The notes under the pieces were generated by a model, which saw nothing but the letters and a program-made list of their open reading frames with translations, was not told where the DNA came from and did no database searches. Source: Ustilago trichophora (lineage: Eukaryota; Basidiomycota; Ustilaginomycetes; Ustilaginales; Ustilaginaceae). From it: DNA of 64,000 bases. The position numbers were made by a program, and so were the translations under genes. The DNA is taken from positions 186,001 to 250,000 of the forward strand of contig OOIN01000038.1 in assembly GCA_900323505.1 (NCBI GenBank), given 5' to 3'. This document shows positions 43,016 through 55,000 of this stretch, one piece after another; position 1 is the stretch's first letter, and every line of letters begins with the position of its first letter.

Positions 43016-45335
43016 TCAGTCGGCTTTGACAGTCGACACTTTGGAATACATGGGCAGCGCCGAACTTGAGCTCTTCTTTGCTCGACCCAGGTAGAAAATG
43101 AGTCCTCCCAAGGCCGAAAATACGAATGCGAAGGCTGCAATTGGATGGGCCGCGCACGTTACCTGTCGAAACATCGTCATTGAAAGAGAGAAGAGTCAGC
43201 CGCTTGCTTCCAAGAGATTTACAGCATCAATAAGGCAGGTGAGGGGAAAGGATACTTACGAGGAGAACATTCATATAGTTCTCTGCTCCTCGAACGGATT
43301 TCTGGAGCAGACTGCGCGAAGACTTGGGTTGACGTTCGCCTCGAATCACAGCTTCGAGCTCGCTGAATACGGCGGACTCGGTGATCCACTGCCTGCCGTA
43401 GCTCAGTGACGCATCAGAACCGGCACCAGCGCCAGCGGTCAGATCGTAGTACTGGAGCTTATTGCCATCGACCACAACCGCGGCGGGAACAGCGGTAGAC
43501 TCGATACCATAGAGCTTCTTGAGCGGTGACTTCCATCGGTCCGCATCGATCCATGCAAAGATGACCTGTCTCGTGGACGCAGAGGCCTTCTTGGATCTCC
43601 ACTCAAGCGCGGTAGATTTGAGTGCAGAGATCTCGCTCTCTTTCAGAGCGATACCCTCGGCAGGTGTTGTGGCTTTCGGAGGACCGTGATTTGTATCCGA
43701 GAGCGCGGCGAGGACGACAAGCGCATCTTGGGGGTTGCGGATGATTTCTTCAAAGTTGGCAGCGGTCAATTCGGTGACCAAAGCGTACTGTTCGCGAGAG
43801 AGGAAGCGAGCCAATTGTGACTGGGCTTGCTCGGTATAGACGGCGTCGCCGGCGGCATCGGAAGTTCGCAGGTTGGACGGGTTGAATACGGAAACGGGCT
43901 GAGCGACCGAGTGGTCCTTGAAGACCAGCAGGCCCGACTTGGCAGGGACAGAAACAGCACGGTCCTGAGCCAAAGAGGTTGCGTAGCGTTCCAACAATGC
44001 TGGCTCGGATGAGATAAAGATGGGAGACTGTCGACCGAACAGAACCTGGCTTGCTGCTTCGACAGCCTGGACCTCTTCAACTGGAGTACCCGGCGAGTGT
44101 AGGTAGAGGAAGATGACCTCGTTGTCTTTGGCCAAATTGACGAGTTCGGTGCTCGAGGCGACGGGTTTTAGACCGGAGCTGGAAACGGCTTTGAGGACCC
44201 ATTTGAGCATGGAATCGTGATTTCGGCCGCCGTTGTACTCCTTGACGTTACCCTGATCGTAGAGACGAAGGACGGGGTAGCCGCGAATATCGTAGCTTCC
44301 ACAGAGGGCACGGTTGGCCTCGCAGTCGACCTCGATGGCGTTGACTCTGCCTTTGAGGGACTCGCTGAGTTGCTTGAAGGCGGCGGCCATGGCTTTGCAG
44401 TGAGGACACCAGGGGGCAAAGAACTTGACAAAAGTGGGACCTTGACCGGAGGACTTGTCGAGCCAAGCTGCCAACTCTTCTTTTGTGTTTACGGGAGCGG
44501 AGCCAAAGCTGATGAGTTGACCCTTGGGGTTGGGGCCGGAGGGCAATACCTCTTCGATGGCTTGAACAGCAGATGTAGGAGGAGGAGAAGAAGGAGAAGG
44601 AGAAGGAGAAGGAGAAGGAGAAGGAGAAGGAGAAGGAGAAGGAGAAGGAGAAGGAGAAGGAGAAGGAGAAGGAGAAGGAGAAGGAGAAGGAGAAGGAGAA
44701 GAAGAAGAAGAAGCAGAAGAAGCAGAAGCCGTGGACGCGGCGCTGTCGGCTGCTGAACTGGCGGGTGCAACAGGAGTGGCTGCAGCATCGCTTGAGGCAG
44801 CAGCGGCCTTATCTTTGGTGTCGGGAGTAGCAACGATGGGAAGGTCAGCAACGCCCTTGCTATGACGGTACTGTGTGGCGAACTTGTCGATGTAAGCCGA
44901 GATCTCGGGATAGTTGCGATCACCTTTGTATTCTTCGGCGTTTTGCTTGCCGTCCTGGTAGATGGTCAAACGTGGCAGGAAAGTGACGCCTTGTTCCTTG
45001 CAAAGATCCCATTGGGCGAGGCAGTCGACCTGAGCGAGGGTGAAGGGCGCCTGAGGATACTGTGAGCGAAGGTAGTCCTTGTTCTGGGAGAGTTCGGACC
45101 AAGTAGCGCCAAACCTCTTGCAGTGGATGCAGTTGGGAGAAAAGAACTCGATGAGCCAGGCACCTTGGTTTGTGAGGGTGAAGTTGGCAGCGGTCAACTT
45201 TCGAAGACCATCGTGTGTGGCTTTATCTGAGGATGTGGCTGCGGATTGTACGAGAGACGGAAGGACGAGGGCGAGTATAAACCAGGCAAAGGAGCTAGCC
45301 ATTAGACGGCTACTGGGTATCGAGGCGAACCTCAT
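43016..45335 (-). CDS. Membrane-anchored protein disulfide isomerase with two thioredoxin domains
   Basis: The model has two exons, 45335-43261 plus one base (ending 43260) and 43162-43016, phase 0, giving 740 residues. A signal peptide (about 1-31, ending LVQSA) leads to a thioredoxin domain with CIHC at 69-72. A linker follows that is almost entirely Ser-Pro repeats (about 212-248), then a second thioredoxin domain with the classical APWCPHCK (CPHC, 310-313), then two or more redox-inactive thioredoxin-like folds. The last exon supplies a transmembrane segment (IAAFAFVFSALGGLIFYLG) and a short basic/Ser tail (RAKKSSSS). This layout resembles TMX3 and fungal ER membrane PDIs acting in oxidative folding of secreted proteins. 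No KDEL-type signal is present, in keeping with membrane retention. Confidence 0.88.
44590..44701. repeat. (GGAGAA)n coding microsatellite
   Basis: About 18 hexamer units on the plus strand encode Ser-Pro repeats on the minus strand inside the PDI-like gene. Confidence 0.95.
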
Positions 45336-46001
45336 TGTTTTGAGTGTGTCTTGAGGTTGAGTCAGAGGAGGAGGAGGTGAAGATGGTGAAGATGGTGGTG
45401 AGAGTGGGTGGTGTTGGTCGCAGCTGAGTCGTCTTGTTCAACGACTTGTTCTGCAGTAGCACATGCATACAGTACAGTATGCACGCAGCACAGCCGCTCA
45501 GATTTGAATTTTCGGATTCATTTCGTGTCCACAATTTTTATCTTCTTTATTTTCTTTAAGTTTTGTAAATGCAATTTCGCACGGCCCCTTTCATTCCCGG
45601 CGCTTGTTCCGAACGAGTATGGTGACACAAGTCATACAGGACAGGACAGCTGATCTGCTTCCAACACTTACCACAACCATCACCTCGAACGATAGCAGCA
45701 GCAGTTGAAGCAGCATCAGCAGCAGCAGCGCACCTCTGTATCGCTGTGAACCCAGGTGCGCTTTTTGCGGTGAATGCCTACGCGCTCGAGCCAATCCCAA
45801 TCTGCTGGCGCTCCGCTCGGTTCCCTTGCAACAGAGACCCACTCGGACCACTTGGGTCACCTGAAACGTCCCACACACACACTCTCTCTCTATCTCGCAC
45901 CACAACTCAGCATTGCAACAAAGACGACCATGACAGTGTTGTCCTCCTCGTAACTCGCTTCTCTCACCACCATCATCGGTGCTCGCCCATCACAGCCAAA
46001 C
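45336..46001. promoter_or_regulatory. Divergent PDI / Rictor promoter
   Basis: This 666-base region lies between divergent starts. It is rich in CAG and CA tracts, and no clear TATA box is seen. No gene. Confidence 0.6.
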
Positions 46002-49000
46002 ATGGCATCACTCAGCGCATCCGAAGAGGTTCAACGCCTTCAAAACAAGATCGACATCGAGACAAAGATCAAGGATGGCGCCGAAAACTTGCTCAGCGTA
46101 TTCGATCTCAAACTCGCTTCCACCGCAAAGCACGACCTTCGCAAACAGATCGAATCCGAGCTCGACTCGGCCAACACAAAGATCGCCGCCCTCAACAACC
46201 AGCTTCAACGTTGGAGGCACATACAAGCAACCACCTCACCACCCTCTTGCCACTCCACCTCCCACATCCCTTCATCCACCGTCTCACGATTCGAACAGTC
46301 TGCACTCGGCTTCGAAGGTCAACCACTCTTTCATGATGCTCACCCCCAGCCAAGTCGAACCAGCTACGACATCCTCCCCAGCCATCTCAACCCCAACAAT
46401 GGATCACCACCATCCACCAACTATGTCAACGATCTAGGTTCTGCCATCCATCCCGCAGCAACTCCCTTTGGTGGCCTCGGCATCGGTCTCGATGGCCATG
46501 CTCCTCTCACACTTCCAGGCGCCCCTTCTTCAATCTCAACTCAGCCATTGCATTCACAACGTCCCCTACCGCTTCTCTTTGATCGTTCAGCTGATTCATC
46601 AGCAGCAGAAGCAGCATCAGCATCAGCATCAGCATCAGCATCAGCATCAGCATCAGCATCAGCATCAGCATCAGCATCAGCCGGACCGCCACAAGCTTCC
46701 ACTTCCAGACACACCCACAGCCATGACAGAGAAGTCCAAGATGCTCGAGCTTCCAGGTCTCTGGCCATCATGCTGATCCGATCATTGCGACCTTCATCAC
46801 CTATGCCTCCCCCTGTCAAGCTGCCCACCCTCTCAGAGCATGCGTCTTCTTCACATTCTCCTGGCTCCTCTTCACCTCAACCACCTCAGAGCAGCGATGC
46901 GGCTACCAAACAATCCAACAATGTTGCCTCGGCCGCAGCTACAGACCCAGATTCACCCCTCAACAAGAACCTCGCTCTGCCACGCATGGCTCGCAGGACT
47001 GCTGCACGTTCAAGAGCAGCCGCCATAGCTTCTGGCTCCTCTTCTCATGCACGCACACCAAGCAATGCAACAGGCCTAGGTGACCAGGCAAAGCATCAGA
47101 TCGACCAGATCAATCGTCTTGTCGACATTCTAAAACGACATGCCCGTGTACGTTACGAGCTGCCCCTCGACGACCTCGTCGATGCTGCCATGCCCAACCT
47201 CTGCGACAGAGCAGGCAAAGAGATCCGCGCAGCCACCTATCGTCTCCTCCGACATGCCCTCGTCCAACCACTCTGGCCACTCGTCTCGCGTTGCCGCCAA
47301 AAGGGTCTCGACATTTACCTCTCGCGCACCCTTATCCGCGACAATCGCTTCGATCTCGAAAAGATCCAAGCCATCAAACTCATCCGTGCCATCATGGAGT
47401 TGGCAGCGCTACGATCCATCAGTGCCGCTCCCTATCGTCTGGCCATCGATCTCGAACATCTTTTGGGTTCAGGTGTCGTTCGTGCATTGGCAGCTGTAGC
47501 AGAGCACTCGGAGGACAAGCTTCGCCACATCTCTCTCGAGACGCTGGCAGAGCTCGCCGTCTTTGATGTTCGACTCCTCATCAAAGGAGGTGGTCTCAGG
47601 TCCACCTTGCAGGCACTCACGGAAGGTCCCACCGACTTTTCCCCCACCCTCATCCAAGTCTTCATCTATCTCGTCGATATGCCTGGCACACGTCACCACT
47701 TGCGGCCCGGTGTAGATCTCGAGATTGCCTTGTCCGGTTTCACCCAAGCTCCCATCCAGAAACCCATCACCTATGATGCCTTACTACGAAGCACCGCCTC
47801 GGTCGTCACCGTGCTCCTTCGCTCCTGGGCAGGCCTCATCTACCTCTGCATGGACGACAAGCGGGCCATCAAGTCGCTCGTCCAAGCGTTGCGAGTCAAC
47901 GCGGTCGAGGTCAAGAGCGTCCTCCTCGACATGCTCTACGACCTCTTCAATGTCAGAGGTGCCACCGGCCGTGTTGATCCGGCAAGCAAACGCGAAAGCA
48001 GTCAGAAGGCTCCTTCCTCCTCTCCCAGGGTAGATGCAGATAACACCGCCAACGTCCGAGGCATGGCACCTCTTGGTGAGCTCGGCGACCAACCGCGCAG
48101 CAGACTCAACCTCGTCGACCACTACCTTGCACTTCTTCTCGTCGTCTTTCTCGACTCTGGGCTCGTCGACGCCCTTATCGACGTCATCGAGCACGCTCCG
48201 ACCATGGCAAGGAAGGCCACCATGCTCATGGGCGAGCTTCTCCAGGTCTCAAAGCGTGTTCATCCACCTTCCATGGGCGGAAGCATTCACTCGCTCCCCC
48301 GACTCTTTTCGCTGGCTGCCAACTTCCATCTCGACAAGAGCGACGAAAGACAAGCCGCTGCCAGTGCGCTCGCCACCATCGACAGTGCCAATCGCCATCG
48401 TGCCCACCACGAAGCCATCACAAGCGCAGCTGCTCTCAGTGGCACTGTGCAGACCACAGCCAGAGACCGCTCCAACTCCGTCGAAGAGTCGATGCGTCGA
48501 GGTCAAAGGCAGGTCGAAAAGACAAAGATGCGCATGGGAATGCAGATCGACGACCTCCAGTTCCGAAACATGATGGTCGACACACAGGTCCTCGTCACCA
48601 AGGACCACACAAAGTGGAACCTCGACACGTTGACCGAGATGCTCGAAGGGCCCTTGCTCAACCCGAAGCGACTCGACGATGTTGCCAAGGGCACGAAGCT
48701 GCTCAAGCGCCTTTTGGCCTTTTACCATCCCTTCGCGCTTCGCTTCGCAAGCATTCGCAAGCTGAACACCAACCGACGTTTCGTCCGACTGGGATGTCTG
48801 CTGCTCAGTACGCTCGCTTCCACACCAGAAGGCGCACGCGTGCTCAGCGAGGATCGACTACTTCGCGAGATCCGCGAATGCCTGGATCAACTCGATCCTC
48901 TATCAGGCTTGTCAGGCGCGGATCCGCTCCTCTCGCGTAAGCGCATGAACGAGACGCTCACCTCGGGCTACTTCGAGATGATCGGCATCCTCACTCAATC

Positions 49001-51140
49001 AGCGGAAGGAATTCGTCTGCTCGAGCGCTTCAAGATCTTCACCCCACTATACCATCTGAGCGAACTACGAAGCAGGGATGACATTGTCAAGGCAGTCATT
49101 GAGAATGTCGACTACAGCATCGATGGTCACTCCCGCATCATCCTCGCAAAGGCGCTGACCTCGAGCTATCGCGATGTGCGCCTCTTCGCCACACGACATC
49201 TGGCCGAACTAATCCGACAGCAGACCTTGCCCGCCAACACCAAAAACGGCTCCGACGTGCAGAGAGACTGGACCATCGGCCTCTTGCTCACACAGCTCTA
49301 CGATCCTTCCGTCGACGTGCGTCAGTTGGCCACCAAAGTCGTCGAGGAGGCATGCACCTCGAGTCACATTCTCGAAAAGGTTGTATCGATGCGTCCCACT
49401 TTGGATCATCTCGGCGAGTTGGGTCACCCCCTGTTGCTAAAGTTTCTCTCCACCTCGGTCGGCATTCGTTACTTGTGGCATGGCGAGTATATTGACCGCG
49501 AGATGGACGAGTGGTTCAACGAGCGCAACCAGCGATACGTGGTTGAAGTCGAAGTCATGCTGGCAGAATTCTTTAGCATCTATCGCAAGTCTTCGAGTAG
49601 TGCTGCCAACGGTTCCTCAGCGAATGGATCCTCTCCATCCGCCTTCGCGTCGCCCTCGTCGTCGTCAAGTCTCGATCCATCACAAGACGGCGTGGTGCCG
49701 CCTCACTTTTACGGAGAGCTGGCCAAGACTCCTGAGGGGTGTCGAATCCTGCACCAAAAGGGCCATTTCTCCGAGTTTGCCCACTTTATTCGTCAGCACG
49801 GCGCTGAGGCTTCGGACAGCGAGCTGATCAACAAGCTCAAGAGTGTCTTGTGGGCGGTGGGCAACATTGGCGCCAACGAGCTTGGCTTGCCCTTCCTGGA
49901 AGCAGAAGATGTGGTTAGCCAGATTGTCGAGATTGCCGAGAACTCGCAGGTGCTGTCGGTGCGTGGTACGTGTTTCTTCGTTCTTGGCCTGATCTCATCG
50001 ACTACCGCTGGAGCCGAGGCGCTGCAGGACTATGGTTGGCAGTCGGTGTGCACGCCTCTGGGAGCGCCTATGGGACTGTGCATCCCCGACGACATCAACC
50101 GATTGATATCGATGTCCCGGTGGGAGGTCAACAAGGTGCCGGATCTGGGCTATCTCGAGCTGGCTGAGCCCGAGACGCTGGTAGTCAACAAGATCATCAC
50201 CTCGATCGCCAATCTGGGCAACTCGATATTGGCAACAAACGCATCGCGTTCATTGAGCAAGCTCAAAGCCAAGCACAAATCGGCGTTCAAGGACATGTCG
50301 GTGCTGGCGAGGGCGTTGGAGCTGATGGATCATTTTTACTATCGTGTTTCGGTGCGACGATATGTGTGGGAGCTATTCGATGTCAGTTTGGACGAGGATG
50401 TTATCAGGGATATTCAGGCGAGTAGGCAGAAGCTGATCGAGGCGAAACGATTCCGTTCCGCGCAGCTTGCGACGGCGGGAACTGCATCGAAGCACTCCGG
50501 GAGATCGCCTCGGCAGAGAGGTGGATCCCTGGATCATTCGGCCTCAGCCACTGCGTCACAAAACGGTACGCTGCGTCAGAATGGAGGTGCCACCCGGACC
50601 CACGGAAGACAGCATCAGCAGAAGCAGCGTCAGCAACAACCGGGTCTCAGTGCACTGGCAGGCGACGATTCTTCCTCCTCCCATTCGCCATCGCATTCGC
50701 AGTCGGACTCGGACCACGACTCTGCAGCATCCCGCTCGCACCTCTCTCGAGTAAGACGGGGCAGTAATGACGTTGTCGATCGATACGACCACGACGATGA
50801 CGATGACGAGAGCGACGAGGAGGAGGAGGAGGAGGAGGAGGAGGAGGAAGACGAAGTTGGGCTGTCGAGCAACATGTCTTCGGACGATGAGGCTAGCGAT
50901 ACATCGCAGGAGGAAGCCAAGCAGATGCTGCATCCAGAACACGTTGTTGCACGAGCTATCGGTGGTAGGACCACAGCGGCTCCTGGAGCCACTGGTGCTG
51001 GAGCTGCTAGAAGAACTAGCATCCGTTCATCGACGCTGAAAGGACACTGGAACGGGAGGAACGACCCTGTACAAGCAGCTGAGAAAGTGGTTGCTGCACC
51101 AGCCAAGAAAGTGGTTGGATTCGGGGTTGAAGAGCTTTAA
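46002..51140 (+). CDS. TORC2 subunit Rictor (Ste20/Avo3 family)
   Basis: This single exon encodes 1712 residues, in the range of fungal Rictor proteins. Residues about 5-72 form an HR1-like coiled coil (EEVQRLQNKIDIE) that may bind Rho GTPases. A Ser/Pro-rich linker with an Ala-Ser run (about 204-227) follows. The region from about 365 to 1000 is an armadillo-like helical RICTOR_N domain starting HQIDQINRLVDILKRHARVRYELPLDDL. Then come the RICTOR middle segments (DLQFRNMMVDTQVLVTKDH; VRLFATRHLAELIRQQ) and the RICTOR V region near 1290 (GVVPPHFYGELAKTPEGCRIL, then WAVGNIG). The tail is disordered with an acidic run. Rictor holds TORC2 together at the plasma membrane to control actin, sphingolipids and AGC kinases. 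No intron was needed. Confidence 0.93.
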   Translation: MASLSASEEVQRLQNKIDIETKIKDGAENLLSVFDLKLASTAKHDLRKQIESELDSANTKIAALNNQLQRWRHIQATTSPPSCHSTSHIPSSTVSRFEQSALGFEGQPLFHDAHPQPSRTSYDILPSHLNPNNGSPPSTNYVNDLGSAIHPAATPFGGLGIGLDGHAPLTLPGAPSSISTQPLHSQRPLPLLFDRSADSSAAEAASASASASASASASASASASASAGPPQASTSRHTHSHDREVQDARASRSLAIMLIRSLRPSSPMPPPVKLPTLSEHASSSHSPGSSSPQPPQSSDAATKQSNNVASAAATDPDSPLNKNLALPRMARRTAARSRAAAIASGSSSHARTPSNATGLGDQAKHQIDQINRLVDILKRHARVRYELPLDDLVDAAMPNLCDRAGKEIRAATYRLLRHALVQPLWPLVSRCRQKGLDIYLSRTLIRDNRFDLEKIQAIKLIRAIMELAALRSISAAPYRLAIDLEHLLGSGVVRALAAVAEHSEDKLRHISLETLAELAVFDVRLLIKGGGLRSTLQALTEGPTDFSPTLIQVFIYLVDMPGTRHHLRPGVDLEIALSGFTQAPIQKPITYDALLRSTASVVTVLLRSWAGLIYLCMDDKRAIKSLVQALRVNAVEVKSVLLDMLYDLFNVRGATGRVDPASKRESSQKAPSSSPRVDADNTANVRGMAPLGELGDQPRSRLNLVDHYLALLLVVFLDSGLVDALIDVIEHAPTMARKATMLMGELLQVSKRVHPPSMGGSIHSLPRLFSLAANFHLDKSDERQAAASALATIDSANRHRAHHEAITSAAALSGTVQTTARDRSNSVEESMRRGQRQVEKTKMRMGMQIDDLQFRNMMVDTQVLVTKDHTKWNLDTLTEMLEGPLLNPKRLDDVAKGTKLLKRLLAFYHPFALRFASIRKLNTNRRFVRLGCLLLSTLASTPEGARVLSEDRLLREIRECLDQLDPLSGLSGADPLLSRKRMNETLTSGYFEMIGILTQSAEGIRLLERFKIFTPLYHLSELRSRDDIVKAVIENVDYSIDGHSRIILAKALTSSYRDVRLFATRHLAELIRQQTLPANTKNGSDVQRDWTIGLLLTQLYDPSVDVRQLATKVVEEACTSSHILEKVVSMRPTLDHLGELGHPLLLKFLSTSVGIRYLWHGEYIDREMDEWFNERNQRYVVEVEVMLAEFFSIYRKSSSSAANGSSANGSSPSAFASPSSSSSLDPSQDGVVPPHFYGELAKTPEGCRILHQKGHFSEFAHFIRQHGAEASDSELINKLKSVLWAVGNIGANELGLPFLEAEDVVSQIVEIAENSQVLSVRGTCFFVLGLISSTTAGAEALQDYGWQSVCTPLGAPMGLCIPDDINRLISMSRWEVNKVPDLGYLELAEPETLVVNKIITSIANLGNSILATNASRSLSKLKAKHKSAFKDMSVLARALELMDHFYYRVSVRRYVWELFDVSLDEDVIRDIQASRQKLIEAKRFRSAQLATAGTASKHSGRSPRQRGGSLDHSASATASQNGTLRQNGGATRTHGRQHQQKQRQQQPGLSALAGDDSSSSHSPSHSQSDSDHDSAASRSHLSRVRRGSNDVVDRYDHDDDDDESDEEEEEEEEEEEDEVGLSSNMSSDDEASDTSQEEAKQMLHPEHVVARAIGGRTTAAPGATGAGAARRTSIRSSTLKGHWNGRNDPVQAAEKVVAAPAKKVVGFGVEEL
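46612..46680. repeat. (CAGCAT)n coding microsatellite
   Basis: About eleven hexamer units encode an Ala-Ser run in the disordered N-terminal part of Rictor. Confidence 0.95.
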
Positions 51141-51236
51141 TCACAGCATGTAACACACCGGTTGTCTCATCATCTGGATGGCTTGGATTCGATTGCAATG
51201 CTAACAAGACGACTTTTTTTTTATCTTTGGTTTTCC

Positions 51237-51646
51237 TTAATGGCTAGTCGAATTGTTGTTGGCGTTGAAGGCGCCACTAAGTTTGTCGATACCCTGTTTG
51301 AATTCTTGAGCACCTTTGTCGGCTACACCCTGTTGAGAGGCGGTGGGGTTGTTGTAGTCGGTACTTTTGCCGTATGCGGGTGATGTGGAAGTGGAGGAGT
51401 TGGGGTTGCGGAGGCCTTCACCGGCAGAATCGAGGGTTTGGTTGATGTTTCCTCGGATGGATTCGCCTGCACCGTGGATTGTGTTTAGGGCGCTTTGTGG
51501 GGAGAACACCGGATGGGAAGGGAGATGTACGTGTGTGAGCGTGGGTGAGATGGTAGGAATGGGGGAATAATGAGAAGAAGGTGAGAGAAAGCTTACCCTT
51601 TAACAGCGTCACCGATGCTGTTACTGTTGCCAGAGTTGGAAGACAT
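51237..51646 (-). CDS. Small hydrophilic (LEA/Grg1-like) protein
   Basis: The model has two exons, 51646-51597 and 51492-51237, with a GTAAGC donor and AAAG acceptor, giving 101 residues. The protein is very hydrophilic, rich in Asn, Ser and Gly, without Cys or Trp. It carries an amphipathic 11-mer-like helix (GALNTIHGAGESIRGNINQ) and a second one (GVADKGAQEFKQGIDKLSG). Such layout is seen in small stress- or starvation-induced fungal proteins such as Grg1/Ccg-1 and LEA-like proteins; this resemblance is by pattern, not by a recognised domain. The join was chosen because it restores frame (AVKG-ALNT) with consensus splice sites. It is convergent with Rictor, with only 96 bases between the stops. 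Confidence 0.72.
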
Positions 51647-52039
51647 GTCGAAATGATGGAGATAGAGAGGTGGTGGTGATGATGATGATGATGGTGGGGG
51701 GCAAGCTACCAAGACATATATACACACACAAAAAAGGCGTCCAGGGAGCCAGGGGATGTATGCAGTTCTGTGAAAGCCTGGATATGATGCTCCATCACTG
51801 GACCCTGTATTCACCTCTCAGTCAGCAAAATCTCGCAGATCGACACAGCTTCCACTTGCCATGTAGTGATTCCTGCCTATCCATCTCTCGAGCTCTTCGG
51901 CCTCCACGAGAAAATGCAAAGCCGACGTCATCTTGTGCGATCCTTTGAAAGTGTACGGGAGAAAGAGGCCTAACATCAACACCTTTTTTCACAACGCGTC
52001 GCGTAGAGAGTCAAAGCGAGTGGAGACGTTTTCGTTGGA
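51647..52039. promoter_or_regulatory. Divergent promoter, small protein / ELG1
   Basis: A 393-base stretch lies between divergent starts, with a short GAT repeat near 51673-51693. No gene. Confidence 0.55.
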
Positions 52040-55000
52040 ATGCAAATGCACACTTTAAGCGTCCATGTCGACCCTCGAACCAACAAACGATTCCACATCA
52101 CCTCAACCAAGCAAGCTTGTGCTCCATCTAGTCCGACATCCCATCAACATTGGGTTGCCCACTCCAACGAGACGAATCAGGCGACATCGACAAATGACAA
52201 GATCATGAGACAGGCTACTCTGCCATGGGCTGCTCCTGCGCTGCCCAATGATGGCTATCAGCAGTTACCCCCACCACCACCACCACCACCACCACCACCA
52301 CCACCTGCTGCCCAGCAAGATGTTGCACTCGACCCGCCACTGTTGGGGATAGACACTCCGCCGTTACCGTTCTCCACACCGCCTTTGCCTTCGCTTCCAC
52401 AGCAACAGCTGCAAGAGGTGGACCCGCGGATACAGCTCGATCCAGCCCTCTTCTCCAGCTCTCAGGATGGTGCTACCTCTAATCAGGCTATAGATGTTTA
52501 TACTCCCGAACCCATCCCGATCAACGATGCAACAGATATGGCATCTTCTTCTTCGACCAGCTCTACATCTGCTGTTAGCTCAAATTCCGTTCTTGCCTCG
52601 TCAACACAGCACACCGCCCTCTCCTCCCTTTCGTCCGCATCGGAAATCAATCATACACTCGTCACATCAGCTGACCCTCTCCCCCAGCCATCCGAACCCA
52701 ATCTTGCAACCAACGTCAATATCGCACCGACAATACCACCTCCGTCGACGAAATCCCAACCTCCCCTCCATCCATTCTTCAAACCTGGCACTGGATCCTT
52801 TCCACCCGATGCAAACGATGAATCGGATACCGACCACAAACGACCCTCCCGCTCGACCAGAAACAAAGCCCCGGTGTCATACAAGGAGGATCTAAAAGCT
52901 GTCCTACGCGCGGATAAGGCGCAAGAAACGGCACGCTTAAAGCAGGAAAAGCGCCTGATGCAGCTTGAAAGGAAAGCTCAACGATCGAGTGGTGGTGGTG
53001 CAGCTGGGGGTAAAGCAAAGGTTCAGGATGGCGGAAAGGGGAAAGACCAAAAGGAGGAAGAGGTGACAATGGACGGGTTTGAGTTGGTCGAAGCTAGACT
53101 TGCCGCTCCGAAAGCTGCGGCGAAGACGACGATGCCAGCTGTGGCGGATCCTTCATCGTCAAAACCACAGCCAATGATCAAGCCGGTGGTGGTAGAGCCA
53201 AAACCGCTCAGTTTGGCGGTAAAAGGTACCGGTGCAACGGCAAATGCAAATCCGCACCCATTCTTTTCCAAGAAGCCTAAATTGCCTCCTCCTCCTCCTC
53301 CTCCACCGCCACAGGTGGAGACAGAACCTACCCTAGGTCAAGCAGAGAACGTCCGATCGTCAGATGACAAGGAGAAAGGCAAAGCGCCTACAGCCAAATC
53401 CTCCATCTCAAGCCTCGGCGCCGCCCCAGCAGCATGGAGCCTCTTTGCCGCCCCACGTGCAACTTCTTCCAAGCCAAAAAAGCCTCTTCAGGCTCTGTGG
53501 CCTACGGGGGATGATACGCATGTCGCAGGGTTGCGTGATACCGAGGCTGAGCTGCTATCGCGTGCTCGTTTGGATCTTTCTGCTTTTCGCTCTCGTTGGC
53601 AACCCCGCGCCACCAGCTCCAAGACAACCTATGAAGACCCACCGCCGGACTTTGTGACGAGGCTCAACCGCACCCGCACCCCTCCTTCCCTTCATAGAAT
53701 CTCCCTAACCGGCACAGCAGGAACATTCGACTCGATCGACGACTACCTCTCCCAGCATGTCGACATATCCTCCCTCCCGCCCTCACTTCCTCTGTCTGAC
53801 GCCGACCCTTCCGGTTTTCGCAATTCGGGCCAGCTATGGACCGACGCCCATCGGCCGCACACCGCCTCTTCCTGCCTTGGAAACGAGTCGCATGCAACAT
53901 TCTTGCTCGAATGGCTACGTCGATTGCTCGTCTCCGCCCCCGCAACCCCGGGTATCGCCGACACTGGCGACAAGAAGAGAAAAAAGCAGCATCAACAGCA
54001 ACAACAACGGGGAGTCGTGCGACGCGTAGATCGCAAAAAGAAACGGAAAAGAAGAAGGGTCAGGGGCGGATATAGCGATGATGACGAGAGCGATGATGAT
54101 TTGGCCGATTTCATCGTTGATGATGATGACGATGAAGAAGAGGAGGGGGAGGGGGAGGAGGGGGATGAAACGGTGACTGATGAAGAGTGGTTTTCTCGAT
54201 TTGCGCGCATCGATCGCAAATCGACAGCTACCTATTCTGACGATGGAGACGGTCCTCCGCCTGCTCTGTCTGCTCCGGAAACAAACCCATCAACGCCAAC
54301 AACAACAGCAGTAGCAGCGGCGGTGGCGGCGGTTCCTCAAAGACAAAAAGATCAAAGATTTGCATCCCTCGACCGGCTCTCCAACTGCATGATCCTTACT
54401 GGCCCTTGTGGAAGTGGGAAAACGGCCTCGGTGTACGCCTGTGCCTCCGAGTTGAGCTACGAAGTGTTTGAGCTCTATCCAGGGATGGGTAAGCGGAGCG
54501 GTCGAGAGCTTCTCTCTGCGGTTGGCGATTTAGGACGGAACCACATGGTAAGTTCGGGTGGTGTTGGAGGAGGAGCGACGTTCAAAAAGCCTCCTTCTTC
54601 CTCCATTTCGACCACTACCACCAATCCCTCTTCGACGGTTCGACAATCGCTGATCTTGATCGAAGAAGCCGACCTTCTGTTTGACGAGGACAAAGGATTC
54701 TGGCCTGCAGTTGTCGAGTTGGTATCGGAGAGCAAAAGGCCGGTTGTGATCGTCTGCAACGATCTTGACTTGGTACCCGTGGCCGATCTACCAGTGCAAG
54801 AAGTGCTGCATTTCACCAAACCGAAGCTGGGCAAAGTTGTACCTCTGTTACAGACCATTGCGGCTGGTTATGGTCGATATCTCCCTTCCGATATCGTCAG
54901 ACAGATGCTACTCGGTTTACCCGGGACGCAGCTCGCGCTCTCGGAAAGCAAACAAGAGGAAGAAAATGATCTCGGCGTAGACATAAGACAGGCTCTACAT

